DNA of 64,000 nucleotides from Tetrastigma voinierianum (lineage: Eukaryota; Streptophyta; Magnoliopsida; Vitales; Vitaceae), in contig JAEQBH010000134.1 of assembly GCA_016808115.1 (NCBI GenBank), positions 372,001-436,000 on the forward strand. The letters are read 5' to 3'. The translations under genes were made by a program, and so were the position numbers. Positions 10,380 through 21,948 of this stretch are shown piece after piece (the stretch's first letter is position 1; each line of letters begins with the position of its first letter). The notes under the pieces are model-generated. The model did no database searches, was not told where the DNA came from, and was given only the letters and a program-made list of their open reading frames with translations.

Positions 10380-10655
10380 ACAATTGAGAGAATGAAAGCT
10401 GGAATTTTGTGATTGTATAACAATGCAATGAAGGTTGATGTATTTTAGCTTGTTGAATGAATGAAATATGTGTCTAAAGTGCAATGCACTATTTTGTGTC
10501 TAAGGTTGATGTATTTGCTCTAAAGTATAGTGCACTGTTTTTTGTCTGTTTATCCTTTGTCATATTCATTTTAATGTGGATGTAAAATAGTTGAGGGAAT
10601 GAAAGCTAGAATTTTTTGATTGTACAATAATGCAATGAAGGTTGATGTATTTTAG
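10311..10655 (+). repeat. 139-bp direct duplication of the GRF gene 3' end, with a deleted middle copy
   Basis: 10311-10449 (end of the coding sequence plus 3' UTR) recurs at 10517-10655, same length, with scattered substitutions. Both run from GCTCTAAA to TTGATGTATTTTAG. Between them 10471-10516 is a third copy with its middle deleted: it keeps the CTAAAGTGCAATGCACT start and the AAGGTTGATGTATTT end. The duplication carries the TM-coding tail and stop codon with it. Confidence 0.88.
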
Positions 10656-10965
10656 TTCAATTTCCTATGTTTTGTTCTATTGCATGAATGAAGGAAATCA
10701 ACAACTGAAAAATATATCTAAGCTATTGAATTTAAGTAAATCAACATTTCAAGTAAGCATTTTACCAAAAATCTCATAAGCATTTCAACCTTCATAATGT
10801 TTACAAACTTTTTGTTAGAAACCATCTGAAATAGATGTTTATAAAATTAGGGACAAGCTATTCAAATCGTAATGTTTAAAATGGGGAGATAAGTTATGAG
10901 CTCCAAAATGTTTACAAACATGGTCTAAACCAATAGACAAAACCCAATCCATAATGTTCATTAAT
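10656..10965. other. Non-coding sequence between GRF gene and CACTA element
   Basis: An AT-rich stretch with ATAATGTTTACAAAC words repeated loosely (10795, 10910). No ORF or domain was found. It ends at the CACTA terminus. Confidence 0.5.
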
Positions 10966-10977
10966 CACTACAAGAAA
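10966..10977 (+). repeat. Left CACTA terminal inverted repeat
   Basis: CACTACAAGAAA is the plant CACTA consensus end. Similarity to the right end falls off after about 12 bases, which is normal for this superfamily. Confidence 0.85.
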
Positions 10978-11539
10978 TTATCGGATTAGCTACGAAAATT
11001 ATGAAATAATCTAAGCTAATTCTGCAGAGGATTAACGACGAAATAGCAAGAGATTTTTTATTACAGGAATTAATGACAATTTGCGATGGATTTGTGACGG
11101 ATTAGAGACGGAAATTTGCGAAGGACAAAAGTCCCTAGCTAATATTGTCGTTGATTTTGGCGTAAAGATTGGCGGCAAATTTAGCAACAACGTTAGAGAC
11201 GGATTTTCCCTAGCTAATTAGCTAGATAACAAATCCGTCGCTAAATCAAGATCTTGAAATATTTTTTTACAATTTTATATGTATAGCTAGGGATTTTTCC
11301 CTAGCTAAAATAGCTAGGGAAAAAATCCGTCGCTAATATTGCCCTTAAATTGTTGTTTCACAAAATGTAGGCATTTAGCTAGGGATAGCGTCCGTCGTTA
11401 AGTCTATACCGAAATATTTTTTTCTTTTGATTTATGTATTTATCTAGGGATAAGTCCCTAGCTAAAATAGCTAGGGCAAAATCCATCGCTATTCGTGCCC
11501 TTAAATTGTTATTTTCACAAAATATATGCATTTAGCTAG
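10978..11539 (+). repeat. Left subterminal repeats of CACTA, part 1
   Basis: Degenerate repeats alternate TAGCTAGGGA with TCCGTCG(C/T)TAA, at a period of roughly 180 bases that includes a CTTAAATTGTTRTTTCACAA filler. At 11298-11320 the arms TCCCTAGCTA and TAGCTAGGGA face each other across AAA, a near-perfect hairpin. In CACTA elements such repeats bind the TNP1-type protein; that role is inferred here. The array is cut at 11540 by gypsy B and continues at 20376. Confidence 0.85.
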
Positions 11540-13601
11540 TGTGACGCCCCAAATCCGGGGGTCCGTTGACTACCCGTCAACCCGCGGAATACAAGTGGAT
11601 GTCGGGTTACCCGATGCCACTTCAGAAAATCGAGGCGAGTCTCGCTGTGCGAGGAGGCTACACCTAAATACGATATCTGCATATACATCCCCAAACGATT
11701 TCAATATATCCATCACATGATACATACATGGATAAAAATGGCCTGGGCCCTTCAAACCCGATACTCATCAATGTACCAACTATATCAATGGTTATAAGAG
11801 TTAATATGTTTTACTCTTATACAACCATATCTTCTTAACAGGTTCTTACATACCATATCATCAAAGCCACAACTTGGCTTTCTTCTACAATCCTCAGATC
11901 TCTAGGGCCAGTGATCCCTATAACTCCTATTACACAACAAAATAATATCCCTCGACAAGGTGAGCTAATACTGACAATTGGAATAATACCCAAGTGGGCT
12001 ACTCTCCACCCTAAGTGCGGTCTGATGTTCAATATAAACACACATTCAAGCAAATGCATGATCCTACTTGAATGTCTACACTGACCAGCTCGGATCAGGA
12101 GTCTCACTGGGCTCCTCACACTTGCCTAAGCCTCGTATGAAAACTATTTCAAACAAAGTTATTTGTTTATATTTGTGTACCTCCGATCTAAATAATATGG
12201 ACTGTCTCAAATGTTATATTTGATGGACTACCCTCCGAGATATATCAATTGGGCGTCTCAGGCGATTGATATTTTATATGTGGACTCTTTCTCGGAGTGT
12301 ATATCAATTGAAAGTCTCCCAGTGGTTGATATTTTAGTATGGACCTCTACTCCGATCATTATTATTTTTTTTTTAAAACTGACCCTCAGAGATATTTTAC
12401 ATTCACTAGTCTACCCTCGAAGCAGTTCTCTTGAGAAACTACACTCATGCACTCACTCCTATCTCTAGGTGCCCCAGTGCATGTAAATGCATTGTGATGC
12501 CATTTCAATAACTCATATAACACGTAAATATATCACCGTACATATATTCACATAATTTAAATCACCGCAATCATGTCATGTAATTCCACAATCATTACAC
12601 TAAAATTAACTCACCCAGGCACAATTAGTAAACACGAGCAATTCGAATTTAATCCTTTCGACGAGCACATATTTTCACAAAAAATTATTTTGTGACATCT
12701 TGTTCAGAACGATAAAACCCTAGGATTCTTGTTCCTTTAATCTGATTTATCGGTTCCTTAGTGAACCGGGTTTTCTGACCATTCCGGCCTCAAACAAACA
12801 ATACATGATTTATAGAACTTACTTTATCACACATTTAACCCAGAGCAGTCCGTGGCTGCGATCCCGGGCTGTTGGTAGGTCAAATCGAAGCATTTCGGTT
12901 GTTTGGAGGCAGATCAAGCGATGGATTCGAGCCTCAACGGCGAAACATTTATGGTACTTAACCGAAGGAATAAAACCCAAGTAAGGGAGAGCCCCTACCT
13001 CAAGGAGTTTGAAGGCTCCTAAATCAGTGCCCTGAAGCCCTCTCGCGTAGGCGGTTCTCCTTCTTGTCAGAAGGCTGCCGGACGGTGGATCTCTCGTATT
13101 TCTAGAGAGAAGTCAGAGACTCTCTCTCTAAAACCACCATTTTCGTTTCTCCCACAGCTACTGCATCCCTCCCCCTTTCATTTCACGTTTTTGCTTCTTT
13201 TGAATTTGAGAGTGAGCCTTTATACAACTTTTGTCTTTGTGACTTAACTTTTCCATAAATGGCGTTTATGTCCCTGTCTTTTCCAGTTTGACAATGGCGC
13301 TATCTTGGCCGTCCATTTCTATCATTTCTCACTCGCACCACTTATGGCACATGAGTACGTGTTATAGTGACTTTCGTCGCATGTCATTCGGCACCGGCTG
13401 CGATGCCTCGAAAATGTGTAAATTAGCGTCTCGGAATTAAACCAGCCCTACGTGCTAGCTAGATTTGTGAGGCGATTCAACGATTAATCCCGTTTTGTCA
13501 TCCTAAGATCTAGAAGATAAATTACAGATTTGCAACGAAATAACAATTTTGTAGCAAAATTGATTTGTCATTTTCGAAATTGGAATTTCTCGGGTCTTAT
13601 A
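11540..13601 (-). repeat. 3' LTR of gypsy B
   Basis: The left end reads TGTGACGCCCC. The right end CTCGGGTCTTATA is, on the minus strand, a degraded TGTAAGACCCGAG. It is directly followed by a polypurine tract on the minus strand, which makes this the 3' LTR of a minus-strand element. Confidence 0.82.
12222..12440. repeat. About 70-bp subrepeats in gypsy B LTR (left copy)
   Basis: Three to four imperfect units are marked by GGACTACCCTCCGAG-like starts followed by ATATCAATTG and GATTGATATTTTA. The same array is at about 19008-19200 in the other LTR. Confidence 0.65.
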
Positions 13602-13602
13602 C

Positions 13603-13620
13603 TCTCCCCTCCTTAAAAGG
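13603..13620 (-). other. Polypurine tract of gypsy B
   Basis: On the minus strand this reads CTTTTAAGGAGGGGAGA, next to the 3' LTR and preceded by GGGACGAAATTCC, a common gypsy pre-PPT phrase. Confidence 0.75.
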
Positions 13621-13699
13621 AATTTCGTCCCTAATTCTGGACAATCACAATAAATCTGTACATATGCAACATGCACTCTACCATGCATGTAAGCGGTCA

Positions 13700-15000
13700 T
13701 TTAATCTAAGCGACTAAACCCGTACAACCGTCCCTAATGAAGGGATAGGTGGCCCGCGCGTCGTGTCCTCGCGCTAACAAGTTGACTCCTCCACTCCATA
13801 GTCCCGCCATAGCACTCTCACTCGCCTCATGGTCTTGCATCATAAAGCACGATCACGGCTATCAAAATACTGCTTGGTCCCTCCTCAGGTCCACATCCGG
13901 TGTCAACCTCAATCATCTGATACCACATGAGCTGGATGCGGAGTATACCGAACATGGAGCGTGAAATCCTCGTGGACACTTGACATGGGCGGTAAATCCA
14001 GCCGATGCCTTCTGTACTTTATTCTCTCGAGTATCTCGAAAGGCCCAATAAATCTCGATGATAGCTTCACGTAGCTTGCAGACTTTGACCACTCCTCTGC
14101 CAGGCATCACCTTGAAGACATGATCCCGACCTCGAACTCACAAGGGTCGACGTCGCTTTATCTGCAACTCTTTTGCCGACTCGAGCGTGAAGAGCGTTGT
14201 CGTATCAAGCTCACCTTCTCAGTGTCTCTAATCGAATCGGAGACCGGTGATGGAGCTCTCTCCCACCTCGATCGACATATGGTGATCTGTGGCCTCCGCC
14301 TGATGCCTCGCCTGGTGCCATTGTACTTGCACGTGCTTGTTGTGAGAATTCCACTAAGGAAAATCTTCCTCTCCGCGCCCTTATGATCCCGGACCGCATG
14401 CTGTAGCATGTCCTCTAATCTGTATAGTCCTCTCATATTGACCATGTCACAGGTGTTTGTACTCATCTGTCAGTGATGTGTAGTCTTTTAAGAGCTAACA
14501 CAAAAAGTGTGCGTAAACCTCGGGTCTACTCCAGAGCCACTATGAATCTTGGTACTCCACTTCTTAGCGGACTATCTCTCGAATGTATAATCGGCAGAAT
14601 CTCTTCAAGGCGAAGGTCATCCGCATGGCTAGAAAATGTGCCGACTTCGTGAGTCGGTCCACTATCACCGTACCGCGTCGGCAACACTGGCTAGTCATTG
14701 AGTGGGTCACAAAGTCCATCGTGGCGTGCTCACTTTCCTCGGCCACCTCCAATATGTTTGAAGTAGCCCTTCTTGGCCACGGTGCTCGACAACAACTGCG
14801 ACATGGGAACATCAGTGAACAAAGTCCCTACGTGTCTCTTCATCCCACTCGATAGTGCGCGACGAAGATCGATCTGGTGCATCTTAATTGCCACCTGGTC
14901 TGCAATCGAAGCGGTGAAACTCCACGAGAATCTCCTCTCTCAAATCAGATGGCTGTTGGGAACCACTACCCGTCCCCTATATCGAAGACTACCCATCTAT
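13700..15000 (-). pseudogene. Integrase region of gypsy B Pol, broken
   Basis: On the minus strand 14812-14564 encodes EHATMDFVTHS, then VIVDRLTKSAHFLAMRM and FCRLYIREIVR, the start of the gypsy integrase core with its first catalytic Asp. Further downstream, 14466-14158 keeps LEDMLQHAVRDHKGA, YNGT and SLIRQRSSRSSRQKS, all C-terminal core landmarks. 14110-13913 holds MPGRGVVKV and the tail region. Several frameshifts separate the parts. The enzyme would integrate element cDNA. Chromodomain presence cannot be judged. Confidence 0.8.
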
Positions 15001-15079
15001 GTGAGTAACGGTCAGCTGTCACCGTACGTGTACTGGTCACGATGGGCACTATCTACCGCGTCTGCCGGGACTCAATCAC

Positions 15080-16740
15080 TCTACTCACGAGGCGGTGGCA
15101 GCCACTAAACTCCCCAACGTGCCACGAGTGCGCTCGCTATCACGCAGCTGGCTTGTCCCACGGAGTCTGAGCATCCGCCACTCTGAGAGAAGGTATACCC
15201 CAGCGGCGCTCCTCATGACTTCGGTGAGTGCACCACCACCTTTGCCTTCTGGGATGGTAGTCTGAAGTGAAGTCCTCATCCTCTAGGAACTCATCCATAC
15301 CGTTTGCCTCATATTGAGGTCCCATTTGCGTGAAAATATACTTGAGACTTTTATGGTGCAGTGCACCTCCCGAACTCCTCGTTGTATAAGTAGTGGCGCC
15401 CAGATCTTCGGGCGAGACTGCGGCCTGACTCCGTGTTGTGTGTGGGGTTAATTCTGCTTGTTATTCTTCAGCCCGACGAGAACCATAGCTACTACCTCTG
15501 ATTTGCATCAAAAACACATCCCAGTCCAGCCCTCGGCATCACAATACACTGTGTACCCCTATCCCCTGTCGGGGACTATAGAGATCATTTGAAGTAAGTC
15601 TCTCTTGACTCACAGGTGCCTCTCGCGTCATTCATCCGTCAAACTTGAGCACTCTTCGGGTCAATCTAGTCATAGATCTTCGCCTGCGGAAAATCTCGTG
15701 GTCTCTGTAATGCCAATAATCCCGAAAACTCGTATCTCGAGGCCCGACTTGGCCTCTCGACTCATCAACGCACCGACGCTACTGCGGGTCATTTGACACT
15801 CCCCGATCGCGACACCCACGTGTCTAATCTCACCTCGATGGCGAATTTCCACTTGCTAAACTTGGCGTGCCGATTGATGGTCTCTCAACAGCTAACAAAA
15901 AGCGATCCTCAAGTGATACTCATGCTCTCACACCCAGTGGGAGCAGATCAAGATGTCATCCACGAAGACTCACGACAAAGCCCGATCTGAATGGCGGAAC
16001 ACCCTATGCGCCAGAATCCATGAATCACGCTGGCGCATTCGTCAATCAAAGGGCATCACCATAAACTCAAAGTGCCATAAGCGCGTCCTCGCGTCTTAGG
16101 GATATCTGTCTCTCTAACTCTCAATTGATGGTAACCGGTCACGAAGGTTTATCTTGGGTAGACTCGCTCCTCAGTGATGGAAATAAAATCATCAATCATG
16201 GTAATGAGTGCAGATTGCGGATCATAACCACATTCAAGCGTACGTAGTCGATGCCGCCGGTCGAAGGGTCTTGTCCTTCTTCTTAAGTAAATAGAACCGG
16301 GCGCCCCATGGTGAAGTGCACTGGTCCTGAACCCCTTGTATGCGCTCTTATGCTTGGACTCACGAGTTCTATGACTTCGACTGATTGCCATCTGTCTTGA
16401 GTCATAGAGATGGGTGAAGTACTAGGATGTAACTCGATACCAAAGTCTACTACCCTCTGTGGAGGTAGTCCAGGTAGCTCATCTGGAAAACATCCGCCAC
16501 TCGCATACCACTGGTAGATCTAGAATCTAGGTCTCTCTCGTCCTCCCAGGGTGAGCTAACTGGCCAACCGCTATTGTCTGACGCTTTGGGCTCGTATACG
16601 ATGCAGGCGAAATATCATGCTTGTCCCCTGAAATACCACCGTGCCGTCTGCGTGTAGGCGGTGGCTTTCTCACTAAACACAATCGATAACAACCACATGG
16701 TTGTCGGCCCGATCCATCCAGGGATGACATGTCGAACTAC
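15080..16740 (-). pseudogene. Reverse transcriptase / RNase H region of gypsy B Pol, broken
   Basis: Read on the minus strand. 16391-16149 keeps YKGFRTSALHHGAPGS with a following IDD, the N-terminal part of gypsy reverse transcriptase (family pattern KGFIRPS..PWGAPV...IDDL). 15325-15140 keeps DFTSDYHP and SLRVADAQTPWDKPA, the end of RNase H and the linker to integrase. The catalytic YVDD region between them is too scrambled to call. Frameshifts are dense. Confidence 0.65.
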
Positions 16741-17920
16741 GACATGTCCATGATCCTCGGGTCCCTTTGTAGTGAAGTCCTGAGATCTCTAACTACTTAA
16801 CCTCAGACATATCATCCTATTGCCCTCGTTCACAAGGGGAGAACTCCCGTGCAAGGCTCCTCTAAGTTCTCTAAGATCCTTGCCCATTTCCTGTTTGGGC
16901 CTCACTCTGCAAATTTGGAACACGACATCTGAGAAAATCTGGTAGTGTCAGTAATTTGTAACGCTGTAGCTACCGATCTGTATGAGCCGATGAGTACCAG
17001 CGTGGATCTCTCACACTTGTGAATGTCGGAGGATGTTGCGTCCTAAACCCCACGGAGGTACTAGGACCTCTTTGACTACTGCTATGCTAGCACGTGCGAT
17101 AAGCGACTGTATGATACCTCTGACCTTGGGCTTTCTTATCAAATCTCTTGGTGGTGCTGACAGGTACCACATGGAAAACTACCTGGCTCCTCGTACTACT
17201 AGCCATCTCACATTTCCAATGGCAACATAAATCATTTAATTTTTCATTTGGGTGTCTAACTAGCAATGCACATGCCTATTACTAATAGACTTAACAACCA
17301 TGAAGCGACAGTTCATTTCCTGATGGCCTTAAATTCAATCCTTTCAGTTCATTTATTTAAATAAAATTCCAAGTTTTCTTGTTCTTTCTTCCTCCAAATC
17401 CTAGGTCATAGTTCATAACCTTAGACTATTTTCCTATACGCGTACACCATGCCATAATTTCCTATAGCAATTAACATGATCACAATTTCAATGGTAGTTA
17501 AATACAATACGGTATCTCTAAGGCATAAAGCACGACCCAGAACACTATCATACACATGTCGGTGTATACACATTGTCCTTGCATTTACAAGTAATCGAAG
17601 TAATTAATCCTTATACATTTAAGCGTTTTTATCAACAAAAATTTTATTTTTGAAAATTTCATTTTTTTAAATTTTTGTCTCATTTTATTAAATTTTATTT
17701 TGTTTGATTTTCAAAAAAAAAAAAAAATTTTGAAATTCCTTATTCCCTTGGCGATTCAACGATACTATTCATGATCTTCATTCTTGTTCAACATTCTTGT
17801 TCCACGGTTACTATTCTTATTCTTTGTATCTTGTTTAAATCTTGTTGGTCAATAAAGTAATATTCTGATACACTTCGGCGACCCCTTGTTGTCTTCTGTG
17901 TTCACTCTCTGACCACATCA
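16741..17920 (-). other. Degenerate gag/protease region of gypsy B
   Basis: By position this should hold gag and protease on the minus strand. I could not recognise a domain with confidence. 17230-17760 is AT-rich and contains a 14-base poly-A run. Confidence 0.4.
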
Positions 17921-17924
17921 CAAT

Positions 17925-18190
17925 ACGCAACCTATTACAATACCATTCTATCGACCTCACCTCTCTGTGCAATACAATGCAACCCTGCAATACAATTTCC
18001 CCAGTGCCAATACAATCCAGCCCACTTCTTACTTGATACAATCTCCACACTGTTGCAATACAAACCTCTTAAGCTAACCATCAAGCCTTCTTCTACGAAA
18101 TACTAAAATTGTTGCAATACAGTTTCATCACCACAACTTGCAATACACTTCATATTGCAATAAAAACTCCTGACGCAATACAATTTGGTA
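17925..18190 (-). repeat. Dispersed GCAATACA repeats in the gypsy B leader
   Basis: Six exact GCAATACA words and several one-base variants (CCAATACA, GCAATAAA, ACAATACC) lie in about 265 bases. On the coding strand of the element they read TGTATTGC. They fall just downstream of the 5' LTR, in the leader or start of gag. Confidence 0.8.
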
Positions 18191-18321
18191 GTAGCCGCCA
18201 AATTTTTGCACCAGTTTATTTATTTTAATTTTAGTTTTCATTATATATATATATATATTTTCTCTTATTTCCAGCAGCTGGAAAATTTCAAAAAAAATAT
18301 ATATAACCATTTTCATTTTCC

Positions 18322-20375
18322 TGTGCACTCGAGGAAATCGGGGGGTGGGTTGTTCGATCAACATGGAGATACTGTGCCTGGTGGATGTCGGGTTGCAGAT
18401 GCTGCCCGAGGAAAATCGGGTAGAGTCTCACTTTAATGCGGAGGAGCTCTACCCTAAATCTGATCACACCGCATATACTTTGTCCCAAGCGGTGCAATAT
18501 ATCCATCACATGATACATACATGGATAAAAATGGCTCTTGGGCCCATAAACCCGATACTCATCAATGTACGACTATATCGATAGTTATAAGAGTTAATAT
18601 GTTTTTACTCTTGTACAACACATATATTAAACTAACGAGTTCTAATACATGCATACATCATCAAAGCCCACAGCCGGCTTTCTTCTAATCTCAGTCTCTG
18701 AATGATGCGTCCCTAAATACGCTCCTTGTGCACAGCAAATAATATCCACTGAAGCAGGGTGAGAAACTATCTGCGATGGTACCAGATAAATACTAAGTAG
18801 GCTCTCACCTAAGTGCAGTGCAATGTTCAATATAATACACATTCAAGCAAATGCATGATCCTGCCGAATGTCTGACCAGCTCGGATCGAGTCCTCACCGA
18901 CTCCTCGCGCACTAAGCCTCGTATGGAAAACTAATTTCAACAAGTTATTTGTTTATATGTGATCTCTTCTCGATCCGTGGTCGTTTGTCTCCGATGTTAT
19001 ATTTAGTGGACTACCCTCAGAGATATATCAATTGGGTGGTTCTGACTGATTGATATTTTATATGTGGACTACCCTCCGATGTGTATATCGAATTGGGGCG
19101 GAGTCTCGGCCCGATTAAATCATTTGCATTGTGATTTACCCTCAGTCATTGTATTTTTTGAACCCTCCGAGAGATATTTTACATTCACTGATCTACCCTC
19201 AGCAGTTCTCTGGCTTACCTCATGCACTCACTCCTATCTCTCTAGGGTGCCCCAGTGCATATGAAATGCATTGTGATGTCATTTCAATAACTCATATAAC
19301 ACATGCAAATATATCACCATGCATATATTCACATAATTTAAAATCACAATCATGTCATGTAATTTCGATCCATTACACAAAAGTAGCTCCCTTGGGCTAT
19401 TATCAAACCACTATTAATTAATTTAATCACTCAACCAAACACATATTTTCACAAAGATTATTTGTAATTGCTTGTTCCAGGGAGCAGTAAAACCTGGAAT
19501 TCTGTTCTTAAACTACAATTTATCGGTTCACTTGAGTGAACCGGGTTTCCGACCATTCCGACCTCAAGCAAACCAATACATGAATTTTATATAGAACACT
19601 TTATCACATTTAACACAAACAGTCCGTAACACTGATACGGGCTGTTCGTGGGTCTCAAATCCAAGCATTCGATTCAAGGTTTGGAGCGATCAAGCGGCCA
19701 GTTCGAGGCCTCGACCCGACCCGAAACATTTACATGGTACTTAACCGAGAAGAATAAAACCCAGTAGGAGAAGCCCTCAGGAGTTTGAAGAAGCTCCCTA
19801 AATCAGTTACCCGACCCTCGCGTGAAGCTGATTCTCGCTTCTTGTCAAGAAGGCCATGAGACGGTGGATCTGTTCACAGAGAAGTCGGAGACTCTCTAAA
19901 CCACCATTTAAGATTTCTCCCACAGCTTCATGCATCCCTCCCCTTTCATTTCACGTTTTCTTAACACAGAATTTGAGAGATGAGCACTATACAACTTTTG
20001 TCTTTTGTGACAAACTTTTCCCTGAGAATGACGTTTATGTCCCCTCTTTTCCCGAGTTTGACATTGGCACTATCTGGCCGTCCATTTCATCATTTCTCTA
20101 CTCCCGCTGCTTATGGCACATGATGCGTGTTATATGTGTTTATTATCAAAAATTATTTCACGACTTGCATTAGATGCACCAAAGAAAAAGTAATGTAAAT
20201 TAGGCGTCACCGGAATTAAGCGAAATTTACGTGCTAGCTAGATTTGTGACGATTCAGTGAAATCCGTTTTGTCATCTGAGATCTGAAGAATAAATTCACG
20301 GGACTTTTAACTGAAATAACAATTTTGTAGCTTAAAAATTACGATTGCCATACCAAAATTCATTCTCGGGTCCGA
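18322..20375 (-). repeat. 5' LTR of gypsy B
   Basis: It matches 11540-13601 block by block but has many short deletions. Its left end reads TGTGCACTCGAGGAAATCGG against TGTGACGCCCCAAATCCGG in the other copy. The right end reads CTCGGGTCCGA. No recognisable PBS adjoins the left end. Confidence 0.8.
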
Positions 20376-21610
20376 TTAGGATTTTTCCCTAACTTCTTTA
20401 ATAGGATTGTTCGTCGTTAAGTCTACTCTCGAATTATTTTGTTTTGTTTTATATATTTAGCTAGGGATTGGTCCACTAGCTGAAATAACTTAGGACGAAT
20501 CCTTTTAGCTGGATGAAATAAAGTGCATGTGGTACATAAATTTGCTATTATGCATGTATTTAGCTAGGGATTTTCTAACTATTTATCGAGATTATGTCCG
20601 TCGTTAGTCTGGCAAAATATTTTTTTTGTTTGATTTATATATTTAGCTAGGGATTAGTCCACTAGCTAAAACCTTCAGAAAAATCAGATAAGCTATTGGT
20701 GTACTTAAATTGTTATTCTGAAATATATGCATTTAGCTCAGGGATTTTCCTAGTTTAGCTAGGGTTGTTTCAAATGGTTAAGTCATGCCGGGTATTTTTG
20801 TTTTTGTTTTGCCATATTTAGCTATGGATTGGTCCCTAGCTAATCCCTAGCTAAAATAGCTAAGGACCAAATCTAGTAGCTATTGGTGCCTTGATTTAAC
20901 TGTATACTGCATTTGGCCTAGAGTTTTCCCTAGCTATTTAGCTAGGGATTATGTCAGTCATTAAGTCTATCTGAGATTATTTTGTTTTGTTTATATATTT
21001 AGCGACAGAACATTATGCAACTAAAATAGCTAGGGGATAATAATCTGTTATGCCCAATTATGCATTTAGCTGGGTTTTCCTAGCTATTTAGCTAGGATGA
21101 GTGTCCATCGTTGAAGTCTATAGCTAATAATTTTTTGTTTTGTTTTATATATTTAGCTTAGAAGTTGGTTTCTAGCTAAAATAGCTAGAGAAAATATCAT
21201 TACGCTATTAGTACTTTTCAAATTTATTATTTCACAAAATGTATGCATTTAACTAAGGATTTGTCCCTAGCTAAATAACTAAGGGATTTTAATCATGTTT
21301 GTTCTTACCCTCAAAAATTCTTCTCATTTAGGAAGTATGTATTTAGCTAGGGGATATGTCACAGTTTAGCTAGGGATATGTCCACGGCTGTTAGCTAAGG
21401 ATCAGTCACAGCTATTTAGATAAGGGATACTTCAAGTGGTTAAGGCTTTCCAAAAATACTTATATTTTCTCTTTGCCCAGCTGGGGAAAGAATCTGCTTC
21501 ATTGCTAGAATAATCTAGTCCCTATAATTTGCTCTCAGTGTTTTTTTCAGATTCTTGATTTAGCAGGGATAATTCCTAGCTATTTAGCTAGGATGTTATC
21601 TAGTCGTGAA
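20376..21610 (+). repeat. Left subterminal repeats of CACTA, part 2
   Basis: The array cut at 11539 continues here with some seven more units of about 180 bases. Each has TTTAGCTAGGGAT, a TCCCTAGCTA half, GTCCGTCGTTAAGTC-like filler and a TTTTGTTTTGTTTATATATTT stretch. It decays toward 21610. Confidence 0.82.
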
Positions 21611-21926
21611 TGTGTGAAATTTTTTGGCTCTATATATCTGCAGGGTTTATCCTAACCCAGTTGTAGAGTTGTGTCTAGTCGTTGGGTTCTTAAGCCGAAG
21701 CTTGACATCGTTTCTTTCTGTATATTTAAGCTTGATTAATCCTTCTCTTCTCTCACCTTGTCTCACGAAAACAAAGAAACCATTCCCTTCTCTCACCGTC
21801 TTTGACTGATGGGTTTGTTCCCTTCTCTCCCGTTCGTCTCTTACTCAGTTTCCAATTACACACACGATTCGTCTCTCGAACATAGCGACATCGCAGCATT
21901 TAAACATCAAAACCAAACAAACAACA

Positions 21927-21948
21927 TCTCTCTCTCTCTCTCTCTCTC
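21927..21948 (+). repeat. (TC)n microsatellite in a leader-like region
   Basis: About eleven TC units, a common feature of plant 5' UTRs. Confidence 0.85.

Larger units (their letters stand above)
11540..20375 (-). mobile_element. Ty3/gypsy LTR retrotransposon B (minus strand)
   Basis: An 8.8-kb element lies within the CACTA subterminal repeats. Left (3') LTR 11540-13601 and right (5') LTR 18322-20375 share many long blocks, for example ATATCCATCACATGATACAT at 11705 and 18499. The internal region reads pol on the minus strand with reverse transcriptase before integrase, which is the gypsy order. The flanks join cleanly into one subterminal repeat: ...TTTAGCTAG on the left and TTAGGATTTTTCCC on the right. 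The exact TSD is blurred. LTRs and coding region carry many small indels and stops. Confidence 0.85.

Noticed and set aside
13905..13925. CTGATACCAC, a PBS-like word on the minus strand
   Set aside because: It lies in the integrase C-terminal region beside the 3' LTR, where a minus-strand element has no PBS; a chance match.
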